Shown here: positions 7,938-15,414 of the stretch, in pieces
Layout of the letters: each line of letters starts with the position of its first letter
Numbering within the stretch: the first letter of the stretch is position 1
DNA from: an uncultured Eubacteriales bacterium
Lineage (GTDB): Bacteria; Bacillota; Clostridia; Peptostreptococcales; Anaerovoracaceae
Direction of reading: 5' to 3'
DNA length: 24,709 nucleotides
Assembly: GCA_900547295.1 (NCBI GenBank)
Contig: URGK01000037.1
Location: 1 to 24,709 of the forward strand
Translations under genes and position numbers: made by a program
The notes under the pieces: model-generated
Seen by the model: the letters and a program-made list of their open reading frames with translations, nothing else
What the model was told of the DNA's origin: nothing
The model's database searches: none

Positions 7938-7977
7938 AGACCGGAAGTTTAACTGAAATACATAAATACTCATTGTT

Positions 7978-8006
7978 AAGAGAGATATCGTAAAGGTATC
8001 TCTTTT
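7978..8006 (+). terminator. Intrinsic terminator after the activase gene
   Basis: AGAGATA (7981-7987) pairs with TATCTCT (7997-8003), extended by A-T and G-T pairs to AAG at 7978-7980, and the stem runs into TTT. The T-run is short. Confidence 0.6.
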
Positions 8007-8009
8007 AAT

Positions 8010-8149
8010 GTGCGCGGTGATATATAAAATACTTGGCAGGCAGGGAAAAACTTTTACCGGTTTGAAATCTTGTTTTTCGTCAAGATGGGCGCTGTAAACT
8101 TTTAAATATCAATGGATTAAGGTGTTGTCATAAAAAAATAAAAAATGAA
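8010..8149. other. Non-coding spacer before the pilus locus
   Basis: No gene is seen. The only structure is a 6-base hairpin, ATCTTG (8067-8072) with CAAGAT (8081-8086). It lies upstream of the pilB promoter, so it is not part of the pilB leader. It could hold binding sites, but I see no repeated motif. Confidence 0.5.
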
Positions 8150-8179
8150 TTGACAAAAATGCAATCTAAAGAGTAGAAT
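8150..8179 (+). promoter_or_regulatory. Strong sigma-A promoter of pilB-pilT
   Basis: A perfect TTGACA (8150-8155) and TAGAAT (8174-8179) lie 18 bases apart. The RNA would start near 8186, with GGGAGG at 8200-8205 just before the pilB ATG. The leader is only about 25 bases, with no room for a riboswitch. Confidence 0.8.
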
Positions 8180-8210
8180 TAGTGCAAGATTATTTCAGTG
8201 GGAGGTATTT

Positions 8211-9896
8211 ATGGCACATATACGATTAGGAGAACTGCTTAAATCGTCCGGAATAATAAGCAATGAGCAGCTTGAAGTGGCGCTAGAGCTTCAGAAGCAG
8301 ACAAAACAAAGACTCGGAGACATCCTTATAGAATACAACTTTATCACCAACAGCGAACTTATAGAGGCACTTCAGATGCAGCTTGGCATCGACTTTGTAG
8401 ACCTTACGGCAGTATCGATTCCTGTGGAGCTGACTAAATTTGTTCCGAGAAATATAGCAAAGGAGCACTGCATAGTGCCTGTCAAACTGGCTTCCGACAA
8501 TCTGTATATTGCTATGAGCGACCCTCTTGATTTCATTGCGCAGGAAGTAGTCAAAAAAATATCCAACAAAAATGTCATACCTATGATAGCAGCCAAAAAA
8601 GCTGTAGAGCAGGTTATAGCAACCCTTTACGGCAGTGAGGGAACTGCCCGCGCCATCGAGGATATGAAGCGCGAAATGGGTGCAGGAGACATACTTCCCG
8701 GACAGAGAGAAGAAACAGCAGACGAAGATATCAACAAGGCGCCTACAATCAGATTTGTAAATTCCATAATAGAGAGAGCCTTTTTAGAGCGCGCCAGTGA
8801 TATTCACATAGAGCCTCAAAAAGAAGAAGTGCTTGTAAGAATGAGAATAGACGGACTTCTGCACAAGATACTTACAGTTCCATCAGACTTGCAGAGCACA
8901 GTAATATCAAGACTCAAAATTATGGGCGGCATGAATATTTCGGAGCACAAAATCCCGCAGGACGGCCACTCCATGATAACAGTCAGAGATCACAGCATAG
9001 ATATCCGTATGTCCGTTATGCCTACGGTATACGGAGAAAAAGTCGTTTTAAGACTTCTTGACAAATCCTCTCACGAGATATCAAAGCATACAATAGGACT
9101 TACAGGGGAAGATGAAGCAAAATACGATGCGCTGCTTTCAAACAGCAACGGCATAATACTGCTTGTAGGTCCTACAGGTTCAGGTAAATCCACAACAATG
9201 TGCGCAATGCTTTCGGAGCTTGCAGGAGAGGAAGTCAATGTCGTTACCCTCGAAGACCCGGTTGAATACGATATTGCCGGGGTCAACCAGTGCCAGATAA
9301 ACGAAAAGACAGGAATGACCTTTGCAAGCGGACTTATGGCAATACTGCGTCAGGATCCGGACATTATAGGGGTGGGGGAAATCCGCGACAGCGAAACCGC
9401 AGCCATAGCGGCAAGAGCAGCCATTACAGGACATCTTGTATTATCGACACTTCATACAAACGACTCAATATCGGCAGTACACAGACTTATGGATATAGGC
9501 GTTGAACCGTATATGATTTCAAGCGCCCTCAAGGGTGTAATATCACAAAGACTTGTAAGAAAAATCTGTCCTCACTGCAGGACTTCGTACAAGCCGTCAG
9601 AAGATGAGAAGCGGCTTCTGGGAATTTCAGAAGAGGAAGTACTGCTTTACAGAGGAGAGGGCTGCCCTGAATGTCATCATTCCGGATATTCCGGCAGACA
9701 GGCGGTATTTGAGATTCTGACGCTCACAAAGAAAATGCGCCATATGATTTCAGAGGGTGCATCAGAGGAGCAGCTTGCAAAAGAAGCGGTGGCAGGAGAT
9801 TTCACATCAATGAAAAATGCCTGCAAAAAACTGGTGCTTGAGGGAGTGACAACAGTTGAAGAAGCTCTCAAAGCCATTAATTCGACAGCAGAGTAA
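8211..9896 (+). CDS. pilB: Type IV pilus extension ATPase PilB with MshEN c-di-GMP-binding-type domain
   Basis: The 561-residue cytoplasmic ATPase drives pilin polymerisation at the membrane base. The N-terminus has two 24-residue MshEN motifs separated by five residues: RLGELLKSSGIISNEQLEVA and on from residue 5, then RLGDILIEYNFITNSELIEA from residue 34. In MshE and related ATPases this motif binds c-di-GMP. The ATPase core has Walker A GPTGSGKST (320-328), the Walker B region DPDIIGVGEIRD (near 382) and the His box HLVLSTLHTND (near 408). Two CXXC pairs (C453/C456 and C485/C488) form the usual zinc site of PilB/GspE proteins. Length and order are typical. It heads a two-gene unit with pilT 12 bases downstream. 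A type II secretion or competence ATPase is less likely because PilT, PilM, PilN and PilO are present. Confidence 0.95.
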   Translation: MAHIRLGELLKSSGIISNEQLEVALELQKQTKQRLGDILIEYNFITNSELIEALQMQLGIDFVDLTAVSIPVELTKFVPRNIAKEHCIVPVKLASDNLYIAMSDPLDFIAQEVVKKISNKNVIPMIAAKKAVEQVIATLYGSEGTARAIEDMKREMGAGDILPGQREETADEDINKAPTIRFVNSIIERAFLERASDIHIEPQKEEVLVRMRIDGLLHKILTVPSDLQSTVISRLKIMGGMNISEHKIPQDGHSMITVRDHSIDIRMSVMPTVYGEKVVLRLLDKSSHEISKHTIGLTGEDEAKYDALLSNSNGIILLVGPTGSGKSTTMCAMLSELAGEEVNVVTLEDPVEYDIAGVNQCQINEKTGMTFASGLMAILRQDPDIIGVGEIRDSETAAIAARAAITGHLVLSTLHTNDSISAVHRLMDIGVEPYMISSALKGVISQRLVRKICPHCRTSYKPSEDEKRLLGISEEEVLLYRGEGCPECHHSGYSGRQAVFEILTLTKKMRHMISEGASEEQLAKEAVAGDFTSMKNACKKLVLEGVTTVEEALKAINSTAE

Positions 9897-9908
9897 AGGA
9901 GCAGATAT

Positions 9909-10952
9909 ATGCTTGATATAAATAATGCGGTAAGCATGGCGCAGCAGATGAACGCCTCGGATATTCACATAGTTTCAGACAGACCGGTTAAATGCCGTAT
10001 AGACGGACAGATAACGACTCTTGACGAGAGAATTATACCGGCGCAGGAGTGTGAGGAAATAATCAGAGAGCTTGCGGGAGAAAGCTACAGCCTTGTAGAG
10101 AAAATAGGCGAGCTTGATATGGCCCTTACCTTTGAGTGCGGTGCAAGAACCAGAATTAACATTTTCAGATCAAACGGCGCAGTATCTGCGGCAATCAGAA
10201 TACTCAGCGATCATATTCCTGAGATTGAAGCTCTTGAATTACCGGAGGCTGTAGGAATGTTTCCTAAATACAGCAACGGTATAGTTCTTGTCACAGGTGA
10301 AACAGGTTCCGGTAAATCCACAACCCTGGCTGCTGTATTAAACAGGATTAATCATACCAGAGCAGAGCACATAATCACGCTGGAGGATCCGGTGGAATAT
10401 ATATACACGCCGGATAAATGCGTTATAAATCAGAGAGAGATAGGCAGAGATACCAGAAGCTATGCCGACGGTCTGCGCGCAATACTGAGAGAGGACCCCG
10501 ACATAATCCTTATAGGTGAGATGCGTGACCTTGATACTATCGAGGCGGCTCTTACAGCGGCAGAAACAGGCCATCTTGTGTTTGCGACTCTTCACACCAA
10601 TTCGGCGGCAGACTCCATAGACAGAATTGTGGGGGTGTTCCCCGACGGCCGGCAGAAACAGATACGAATGCAGCTTTCGACAACTCTCAGAGTCGTGCTG
10701 TCACAGCAGCTCGTACCAAAGACTTCGGGAGGCAGGGTTGCAGCCTGTGAGGTAATGGTTGTAAATGACGCTATCAGAAACATCATCAGAGAGGGCAAGA
10801 CTCCTCAGATAGAGAATTTCATCGCCATGAACCAGCAGGGGGGCAGTATTCTTATGGATAACGCTCTGATGAAGCTTGCGGCCGAGGGTAAAATCAGTCG
10901 TGAAGAGGCCGCAAAGCGTTCAAAAAACATGGCAGAAACAACAAACTTTTAA
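9909..10952 (+). CDS. pilT: Type IV pilus retraction ATPase PilT
   Basis: The 347-residue protein is of normal PilT length and lacks the MshEN and zinc-finger regions of PilB. It has the N-terminal SDIHI segment, Walker A GETGSGKST (130-138), REDPDIILIGEMRD (near 194-207) and the His box HLVFATLHTN (near 222). The diagnostic C-terminal segment AIRNIIREGK (near 288-297) corresponds to the AIRNLIRE motif needed for retraction in studied PilT proteins. PilT depolymerises pilin back into the membrane and powers twitching and DNA uptake. An AAGGAG site overlaps the pilB stop region, 12 bases separate the genes, and the two are surely cotranscribed. A weak terminator follows, so retraction may be expressed apart from pilC and the pilin. 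Confidence 0.93.
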   Translation: MLDINNAVSMAQQMNASDIHIVSDRPVKCRIDGQITTLDERIIPAQECEEIIRELAGESYSLVEKIGELDMALTFECGARTRINIFRSNGAVSAAIRILSDHIPEIEALELPEAVGMFPKYSNGIVLVTGETGSGKSTTLAAVLNRINHTRAEHIITLEDPVEYIYTPDKCVINQREIGRDTRSYADGLRAILREDPDIILIGEMRDLDTIEAALTAAETGHLVFATLHTNSAADSIDRIVGVFPDGRQKQIRMQLSTTLRVVLSQQLVPKTSGGRVAACEVMVVNDAIRNIIREGKTPQIENFIAMNQQGGSILMDNALMKLAAEGKISREEAAKRSKNMAETTNF

Positions 10953-10986
10953 AAAGTCGAAACAAGAAAAATTTCCACTTTTTTTG
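10951..10986 (+). terminator. Weak AT-rich terminator-like hairpin after pilT
   Basis: AAAAAGT (10951-10957) pairs with ACTTTTT (10977-10983), and GAAA (10959-10962) pairs with TTTC (10972-10975) across a C-C mismatch. The stem runs into a T-run ending at 10985. It starts inside the pilT stop codon. With the new promoter immediately after, it suggests that pilB-pilT and pilC onwards are separate transcripts. Confidence 0.4.
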
Positions 10987-11015
10987 TTGACTTGAAACAT
11001 ACAAAAGTGTATAAT
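10987..11015 (+). promoter_or_regulatory. Promoter of the riboswitch-controlled pilC operon
   Basis: TTGACT (10987-10992) and a perfect TATAAT (11010-11015) are exactly 17 bases apart. The RNA should start near 11022, just before the riboswitch aptamer. Confidence 0.85.
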
Positions 11016-11025
11016 CCTAACTAAA

Positions 11026-11111
11026 TAAATGATTAGGGCAAAGCTGTCGAAAGGCGGTGACGCAAAGCTACAGGGTCTTACCGTTTCGGTTGACAGCCAG
11101 CTGCAGATTTA
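11026..11111 (+). promoter_or_regulatory. Class I c-di-GMP riboswitch aptamer (GEMM-I)
   Basis: The conserved parts occur in order: AGGGCAAA (11035-11042), a 6-base P2 stem (GCTGTC 11043-11048 with GGCGGT 11053-11058) closed by a GAAA tetraloop, then GACGCAAAGC (11059-11068), a P3 stem with ACCG/CGGT, and GACAGCCAGCTGC (11092-11104). A short outer P1 (TAAAT 11026-11030 with ATTTA 11107-11111) closes it. These are the hallmarks of the GEMM-I aptamer, including the GNRA loop that docks into P3. The first G of GGGCAAA is kept, which fits c-di-GMP rather than the cGAMP-selective variant (from memory of that variant). The aptamer lies between its own promoter and an intrinsic terminator in front of pilC. 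Confidence 0.92.
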
Positions 11112-11126
11112 CTACTTTTATCTTTG

Positions 11127-11175
11127 CATTGCTTTATCATATATTGTACGCTCTGCAATGATTGCAGAGTTTTTT
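11127..11175 (+). terminator. Riboswitch expression platform: intrinsic terminator with competing antiterminator strands
   Basis: CTCTGCAA (11151-11158) and TTGCAGAG (11162-11169) form a perfect stem followed by six T (11170-11175), ending 21 bases before the pilC start. Two upstream segments could compete for the 5' arm. CATTGC (11127-11132) matches GCAATG (11155-11160). TGCAGA (11102-11107), at the end of the aptamer and overlapping P1, matches TCTGCA (11152-11157). If the second dominates, ligand binding would free the terminator (an OFF switch), but the sign cannot be settled by eye. Confidence 0.85.
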
Positions 11176-11196
11176 ATTGGGAAAAGGTGAAAGAGT

Positions 11197-12405
11197 TTGA
11201 AAACATTCAGATACAAAGCAATATCGCCGGACAATATCAGAGTATCCGGGGTGATTAAGGCATATGACGAATATGAGGCGGTAGCAAAACTCAGAGAAAC
11301 CTGCAGTATTGTTACAGGCATAGAAGAGGTTACCGAGTCAAAGGCTGCAGGGACAGTATCCTCAAAGAAACTCAAAATCAAAGAGAAAGAGCTTGCTCTG
11401 ATGTGCTCACAGTTTGAGATAATATTATCCTCGGGACTGCCTGTAGGAAAATGTGTGCAGATGGTTGCGGCGCAGTCCAAAAACAAGGGCATAAACAGAA
11501 TGCTGCAAAGTGTAGCAGAGGACATCGAGGGCGGTTACAGCATGGCTTCAAGCTTTGAAAAGAACGCACCGTCACTTCCGAGAACATTTATAGAAACTGT
11601 TAAGGCGGGCGAGCAGTCGGGTACTCTTGAGAACTGCTTTGGCAGACTTCACAAATATTATGACCGTACAGCCAAGATGAAGGCCAAGATAATCAGTACG
11701 CTTACATATCCTTCGATAGTCGTTGCTGTTGCAATCATAGTATTTATAATTATAATGGCGGTTGCGGTTCCTGTATTCACAAAGACCTTTGAGGATATGG
11801 ATATAGAGCTTCCGGGCATTACCAAGGCTATGATAGCGCTGAGCAGGTTTATTACAGGATACTGGTGGATTATACTTGCAATAATTCTGCTGTTTGCTGC
11901 GGCATATAAATATGCAGTACGCACAGAAGCAGGCAAGAGACGCATTACAGCCTACAGGTTAAGGAGAGCTCCGTTTCACAAGCTGACAGAAATGAATGTG
12001 GCATCTCAGTTTGCAAATACAATGTCAACGATGATTGCGGCAGGTATGCCCATAATCAGAGCGCTTGACATAACCGCATCGGTTGTTACAAACTATACTT
12101 TCTCGCTTGCGATACGCAAGGTCAAGGAGGGAGTGGAACAAGGCAGAAGCCTTACGGTATGTATGGGTGAAATCAACTGCTTCTCCAATATGCTTACAGA
12201 GATGACAGGCGTAGGAGAGCGGTCGGGATCAATGGAGGAGACCTTTGATGTCGTGGGAGATTATTTCTCCAACGAGGTAGAGGTTTACTCAAAGAGATTA
12301 CTGTCAATACTTGAACCCGCTATTACCATAGGACTTGCATTAATTGCGGTAGGACTGCTGCTGTGTGTATATGCGCCGATGTTCAGCATGTACAGCGCAA
12401 TATAA
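11197..12405 (+). CDS. pilC: Type IV pilus platform protein PilC (GspF family)
   Basis: The 402-residue protein begins with the family opening FRYKAISPDNIRVSGVIKAY. It has two T2SSF domains, about 64-187 (LCSQFEIILSSGLPVGKCVQ region) and about 266-390 (ASQFANTMSTMIAAGMPIIR region). Three membrane segments lie near 168-192, 218-240 and 371-396. PilC is the inner-membrane platform that links the PilB/PilT motors to the growing pilus. The start is a TTG (11197-11199) behind AGGTGA; no in-frame ATG lies near, and the protein opening supports it. It is the first gene under the c-di-GMP riboswitch. Confidence 0.93.
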   Translation: MKTFRYKAISPDNIRVSGVIKAYDEYEAVAKLRETCSIVTGIEEVTESKAAGTVSSKKLKIKEKELALMCSQFEIILSSGLPVGKCVQMVAAQSKNKGINRMLQSVAEDIEGGYSMASSFEKNAPSLPRTFIETVKAGEQSGTLENCFGRLHKYYDRTAKMKAKIISTLTYPSIVVAVAIIVFIIIMAVAVPVFTKTFEDMDIELPGITKAMIALSRFITGYWWIILAIILLFAAAYKYAVRTEAGKRRITAYRLRRAPFHKLTEMNVASQFANTMSTMIAAGMPIIRALDITASVVTNYTFSLAIRKVKEGVEQGRSLTVCMGEINCFSNMLTEMTGVGERSGSMEETFDVVGDYFSNEVEVYSKRLLSILEPAITIGLALIAVGLLLCVYAPMFSMYSAI

Positions 12406-12428
12406 ATAACATTAATCAAGGTACTTAT

Positions 12429-12453
12429 TTCTTCTCTACAGCCCGGAGGAGAG
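12429..12453 (+). repeat. Hairpin in the leader before the major pilin gene
   Basis: TTCTTCTC (12429-12436) pairs with GAGGAGAG (12446-12453), with two G-T wobbles, around a 9-base loop. It lies in the 89-base pilC-pilin gap, about 40 bases before the pilin start. There is no T-run. It may protect a processed pilin mRNA or slow read-through. Confidence 0.4.
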
Positions 12454-12494
12454 TGTATATATTAATAATCAACGTAATAAAGGAGATTAAGGAC

Positions 12495-12893
12495 ATGAAA
12501 AAGAAATCAAACAAAAAAGGTTTTACAATAATGGAAATGCTTATTGTTGTAGCAATCATAGCAGTACTTGCAGCTATAGCTATTCCTGTATTCAACGGCG
12601 CATTAACTAAATCAAAGGAAGCAGCAGACGTAGCTAATATCAGAGCTGCATATGCTGAAGCACAGGTTGCTATATTAACAGACAACAAAACAGTAGATCA
12701 AGCTAAAGCAGTAATGGATACAACTTTAGGAAAAACCGGTGCTGATGCCAACGCTAAATACAGCAAACTTAATTATACAGAAAAATTCTCTTACACTGCT
12801 GATGGTGCAAAATATCAGCCTAAGAAATTAAATGATGGCAAAGCATATGAATGGAATCTAAAAGCAGATAGCTATACTGATACAACAAATTAG
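12495..12893 (+). CDS. pilA: Major type IV prepilin
   Basis: The 132-residue prepilin has a short basic leader MKKKSNKKG, then FTIMEMLIVVAIIAVLAAIA. PilD would cut after Gly9 and methylate Phe, and the glutamate at mature position 5 is present. The remaining ~100 residues form a small acidic/lysine-rich globular domain without cysteines. I chose the ATG at 12495 because the leader then has standard length and AAGGA precedes it; the open frame reaches back to 12363, overlapping pilC. This is the most likely main pilus subunit: it is smallest, follows pilC, stands alone with long flanking gaps and hairpins, and uses more TTA/GCA/AAA-type codons than its neighbours, as very highly expressed genes often do. 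It is named pilA by role; sequence alone cannot prove it is the main subunit. Confidence 0.88.
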   Translation: MKKKSNKKGFTIMEMLIVVAIIAVLAAIAIPVFNGALTKSKEAADVANIRAAYAEAQVAILTDNKTVDQAKAVMDTTLGKTGADANAKYSKLNYTEKFSYTADGAKYQPKKLNDGKAYEWNLKADSYTDTTN

Positions 12894-12949
12894 TTTTTCT
12901 AAATAACTAACTACCTTATTCAAGGTTAATTCTTCAATATAATTTTACA

Positions 12950-12980
12950 GCAGGGGGTCGTTGGGTTGGCGGCCTCCTGC
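12950..12980 (+). repeat. GC-rich hairpin between the pilin and pilD
   Basis: GCAGGGGG (12950-12957) pairs with CCTCCTGC (12973-12980), with one G-T wobble, around a 15-base loop. It is a sudden GC-rich patch in an AT-rich gap of 104 bases. No T-run follows. It is well placed to stabilise the 3' end of a pilin message or reduce read-through into pilD and beyond. Confidence 0.55.
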
Positions 12981-12997
12981 AACATAAGGAGAGATAA

Positions 12998-13783
12998 ATG
13001 CTGTATACTGCACCTTATATAACCTGCTATTTTGTGTTCCTTGCGCTGCTTTTAGGCGCGTGCATGGGCAGCTTTCTTAACTGTATGGCATGGCGTATTG
13101 TGCATAACGAGCCGCTTTCAAAGGGAAGATCACACTGCGATGTATGCGGTCATACGCTTGGCATAGGTGATTTAATTCCAGTGATAAGCTATATTACACA
13201 CAGAGGCAGATGCCGTTACTGCGGCGCTAAGCTGTCTGCGGTTCACGTTATAGCTGAGGCTGTTTCTGCTGTATTGTTTGCGGCTGTGCTTTTAAAATTT
13301 GATATTTCGCTCCAAGCACTCGAATATATGATTTTTGTGTGCCTGCTTATGGCATGCTCATTCGCGGATTTGGAGGGGCGTATTATTCCGGACCGGTTTA
13401 TAATTTCCGGTCTTTTGGTGCGCGCTGCGTTCTTTGTGATATTAAACGACCCGGCTAAGGTGGCTCTGGATGATTTGATAGGCGGAGCCGGTATAGCGGG
13501 GCTTCTGCTGGTTGTGGTGCTTGTATTTGAGAAGATTAAGGGCATTGAGGCTATGGGTGGTGGCGATATCAAGCTGATATTTATGACAGGCATATTCTTA
13601 GGCTGGAAAGCAAATTTGCTTTGTTTATTCATAGCATGTATAATAGGAATTATATCCGGACTTGTTCTTAAGTCTGAGGACGGGGATAAGACGTTCCCAT
13701 GGGGTCCGTCAATAGCGCTGGCAGCGGTAATCTGCATGCTGTTTGGAAACGAGGCTGTTGAGCTTTATCTTGGACTGTTTTAG
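12998..13783 (+). CDS. pilD: Prepilin peptidase / N-methyltransferase PilD
   Basis: This 261-residue polytopic membrane aspartic protease (A24 family) cuts prepilin leaders and methylates the new N-terminus. The N-terminal methylase domain has GACMGSFLNCMAWRI and two CXXC pairs (C47/C50 and C72/C75), the usual zinc site of the long form. The catalytic aspartates are in FADLEGRIIPD (D124) and MGGGDIKL (D190). Several membrane helices follow each other through the C-terminal half. The start is an ATG behind AAGGAG. It would process all five prepilin-like proteins coded here that have a recognisable leader. Confidence 0.95.
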   Translation: MLYTAPYITCYFVFLALLLGACMGSFLNCMAWRIVHNEPLSKGRSHCDVCGHTLGIGDLIPVISYITHRGRCRYCGAKLSAVHVIAEAVSAVLFAAVLLKFDISLQALEYMIFVCLLMACSFADLEGRIIPDRFIISGLLVRAAFFVILNDPAKVALDDLIGGAGIAGLLLVVVLVFEKIKGIEAMGGGDIKLIFMTGIFLGWKANLLCLFIACIIGIISGLVLKSEDGDKTFPWGPSIALAAVICMLFGNEAVELYLGLF

Positions 13784-13806
13784 ATTAGGAAGAGAGGTAA
13801 CTTGAT

Positions 13807-14796
13807 TTGGGCAGACAATTAGTGGGATTTGATATAGGTGAAAGCACACTGAAAATGGTACATACATCGGGCAGAGAGATTAAGACCTGCGTAGTGGCTG
13901 ACGTACCTGACAATACAGTTAAAAACGGAGCTATTGTTTCAATGGACGCAATGGCGGATTTTATAAGGGAGAGCGCAAGAAAAAACGACATACCCAAAGC
14001 CGATGCGGCAGTTATAATTCCGGCATCACAGATACTTACAAAGAATGTGACAATGCCGGCTATGAATGTGCAGCAGCTCATGTTTAATCTGCCTTTTGAG
14101 CTTAAAGACTATCTCAAGGAAGAAAAAAAGAACTATCTCTTTGACTATGCGGTAAGAGAGATGATTACAGATGATGGGGGCAAACCTTATGAAATAAGGC
14201 TTCTGGCATGCGCAGTATTAAAATCCGTAATAGAGGAATACGATACCATGTTCAAAAGAGCAGGCTTCAGGCTCAAAACAGCAGTGCCGGAGGAATGCGC
14301 ATACACCAATCTTGTAAACAGTGTTTCCGACAGGCTCCCTGCCGATTTCTGCATTGCAGACATCGGACACAGCAGCACCAGACTTCATATATTCCATAAA
14401 GGAGAATATGCGGCAATGCGTAATATTGACGTAGGCGGCAGAAATCTTGACATCCTTATTGCAGACGAAAGCGGCATAGACATACATATGGCTCAGATTT
14501 ACAAAAAGAGCAACTACAATGTAGTGCTTGAAAGCGATCTTGCCCTTGGCGTATACAACAGACTTGCGGTAGAGATTATGAAAGCCGTAAACTTCTTTAA
14601 TTACAACAACAGAGAAGCAGAGCTTAACGACATATATATATGCGGAGGCGGCGCGCAGATTGATATTCTTGTCAGAACCATAGCCGAAGAAACAAAGCTC
14701 AACATATATCCTGCATCAAAGCTTACAGGCGGAATTACGGGGCTTGACAAGCCTGAACTGTTTCTCAAAAGCGGCGGACTTGTTATCGGAGGTTAG
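13807..14796 (+). CDS. pilM: Type IV pilus assembly actin-like ATPase PilM
   Basis: The 329-residue cytoplasmic protein of the actin/FtsA-like fold begins VGFDIGESTLKMV (residues 6-18, phosphate-1-like loop). It has ADIGHSSTRLHIF near 184-196 (phosphate 2) and YICGGGAQIDIL near 277-288 (adenosine loop). PilM binds nucleotide and the N-terminal tail of PilN, tying the cytoplasmic motor to the membrane PilN-PilO frame. The start is a TTG at 13807 behind GAGAGG; no better in-frame start exists upstream. It lies 23 bases after pilD and 6 before pilN, in the same operon. Confidence 0.88.
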   Translation: MGRQLVGFDIGESTLKMVHTSGREIKTCVVADVPDNTVKNGAIVSMDAMADFIRESARKNDIPKADAAVIIPASQILTKNVTMPAMNVQQLMFNLPFELKDYLKEEKKNYLFDYAVREMITDDGGKPYEIRLLACAVLKSVIEEYDTMFKRAGFRLKTAVPEECAYTNLVNSVSDRLPADFCIADIGHSSTRLHIFHKGEYAAMRNIDVGGRNLDILIADESGIDIHMAQIYKKSNYNVVLESDLALGVYNRLAVEIMKAVNFFNYNNREAELNDIYICGGGAQIDILVRTIAEETKLNIYPASKLTGGITGLDKPELFLKSGGLVIGG

Positions 14797-14802
14797 AGGA
14801 TT

Positions 14803-15414
14803 ATGAAATTAACTGATTTAAAGAGTATGTTTGCAGGAACAAAACAGACAAAATACCCGACAAAAACAACTATAAATATGGCAGCCTGCGGCAGGACTGA
14901 GGCTGCGGGCAGAACTGTAGCGATAGGTATAGCTCTGATTGTGGTACTTGCAGTTCTTGTGGCCAAATTCTGCGTATATGACCAGTATGCAAGACTTGGC
15001 AAAGCAGAGGCCGCATACAACAGTGTATATCAGCAAAATCAGGAGCTTACGGAGAAGGTAAAGGATTATGATGATATCATACTTGAGTACAGAGCCTACT
15101 CGATGAGCTTCATATCCGATGAAAACGACGAAAACTTCGTAGGCGTGGACCGTAAAGACGTTCTTGACCTTATAGAAACCGTAATGATGAAGCGCGGTCA
15201 GGTTGTAAGTGTTGAAATTTATGACGATACCGCCAAGGTTTCAATGAAAGGAATGAACCTCAAGGAAATTTCGGCAATGATTAAAAGTCTCAAGACAAGC
15301 CCTGTTGTATCAGATGCACAGCTTAATATTGCGCAGACAGACGAAAACAGGGAGGCTTCAGTTCTGAGCTTTTCGGTAACTATATATCTGCAGCAGGAAC
15401 AGGAGGCTGAGTAA
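14803..15414 (+). CDS. pilN: PilN-like type IV pilus assembly membrane protein
   Basis: The 203-residue single-pass protein has a cytoplasmic N-terminus, one membrane helix (about 39-58, IGIALIVVLAVLVAKF) and a coiled-coil stretch followed by a small ferredoxin-like domain outside. The N-terminal INMAACGR (24-31) sits where PilN proteins carry the INLLPxR-type PilM-binding motif, so it is a diverged version. Its place directly between pilM and pilO supports the name more than the sequence does. It overlaps pilO by one base (TAATG), which suggests coupled translation. Confidence 0.72.
   Translation: MKLTDLKSMFAGTKQTKYPTKTTINMAACGRTEAAGRTVAIGIALIVVLAVLVAKFCVYDQYARLGKAEAAYNSVYQQNQELTEKVKDYDDIILEYRAYSMSFISDENDENFVGVDRKDVLDLIETVMMKRGQVVSVEIYDDTAKVSMKGMNLKEISAMIKSLKTSPVVSDAQLNIAQTDENREASVLSFSVTIYLQQEQEAE

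Noticed and set aside
8010..8149. A second riboswitch ahead of pilB
   Set aside because: I looked for GEMM-type wording and found none, and the stretch is upstream of the pilB promoter, so it cannot be a leader of pilB.
12363..12494. Upstream extension of the pilin open frame into pilC
   Set aside because: It would add 44 residues before a leader that is already complete, and it overlaps the end of pilC. The ATG at 12495 has a ribosome site.
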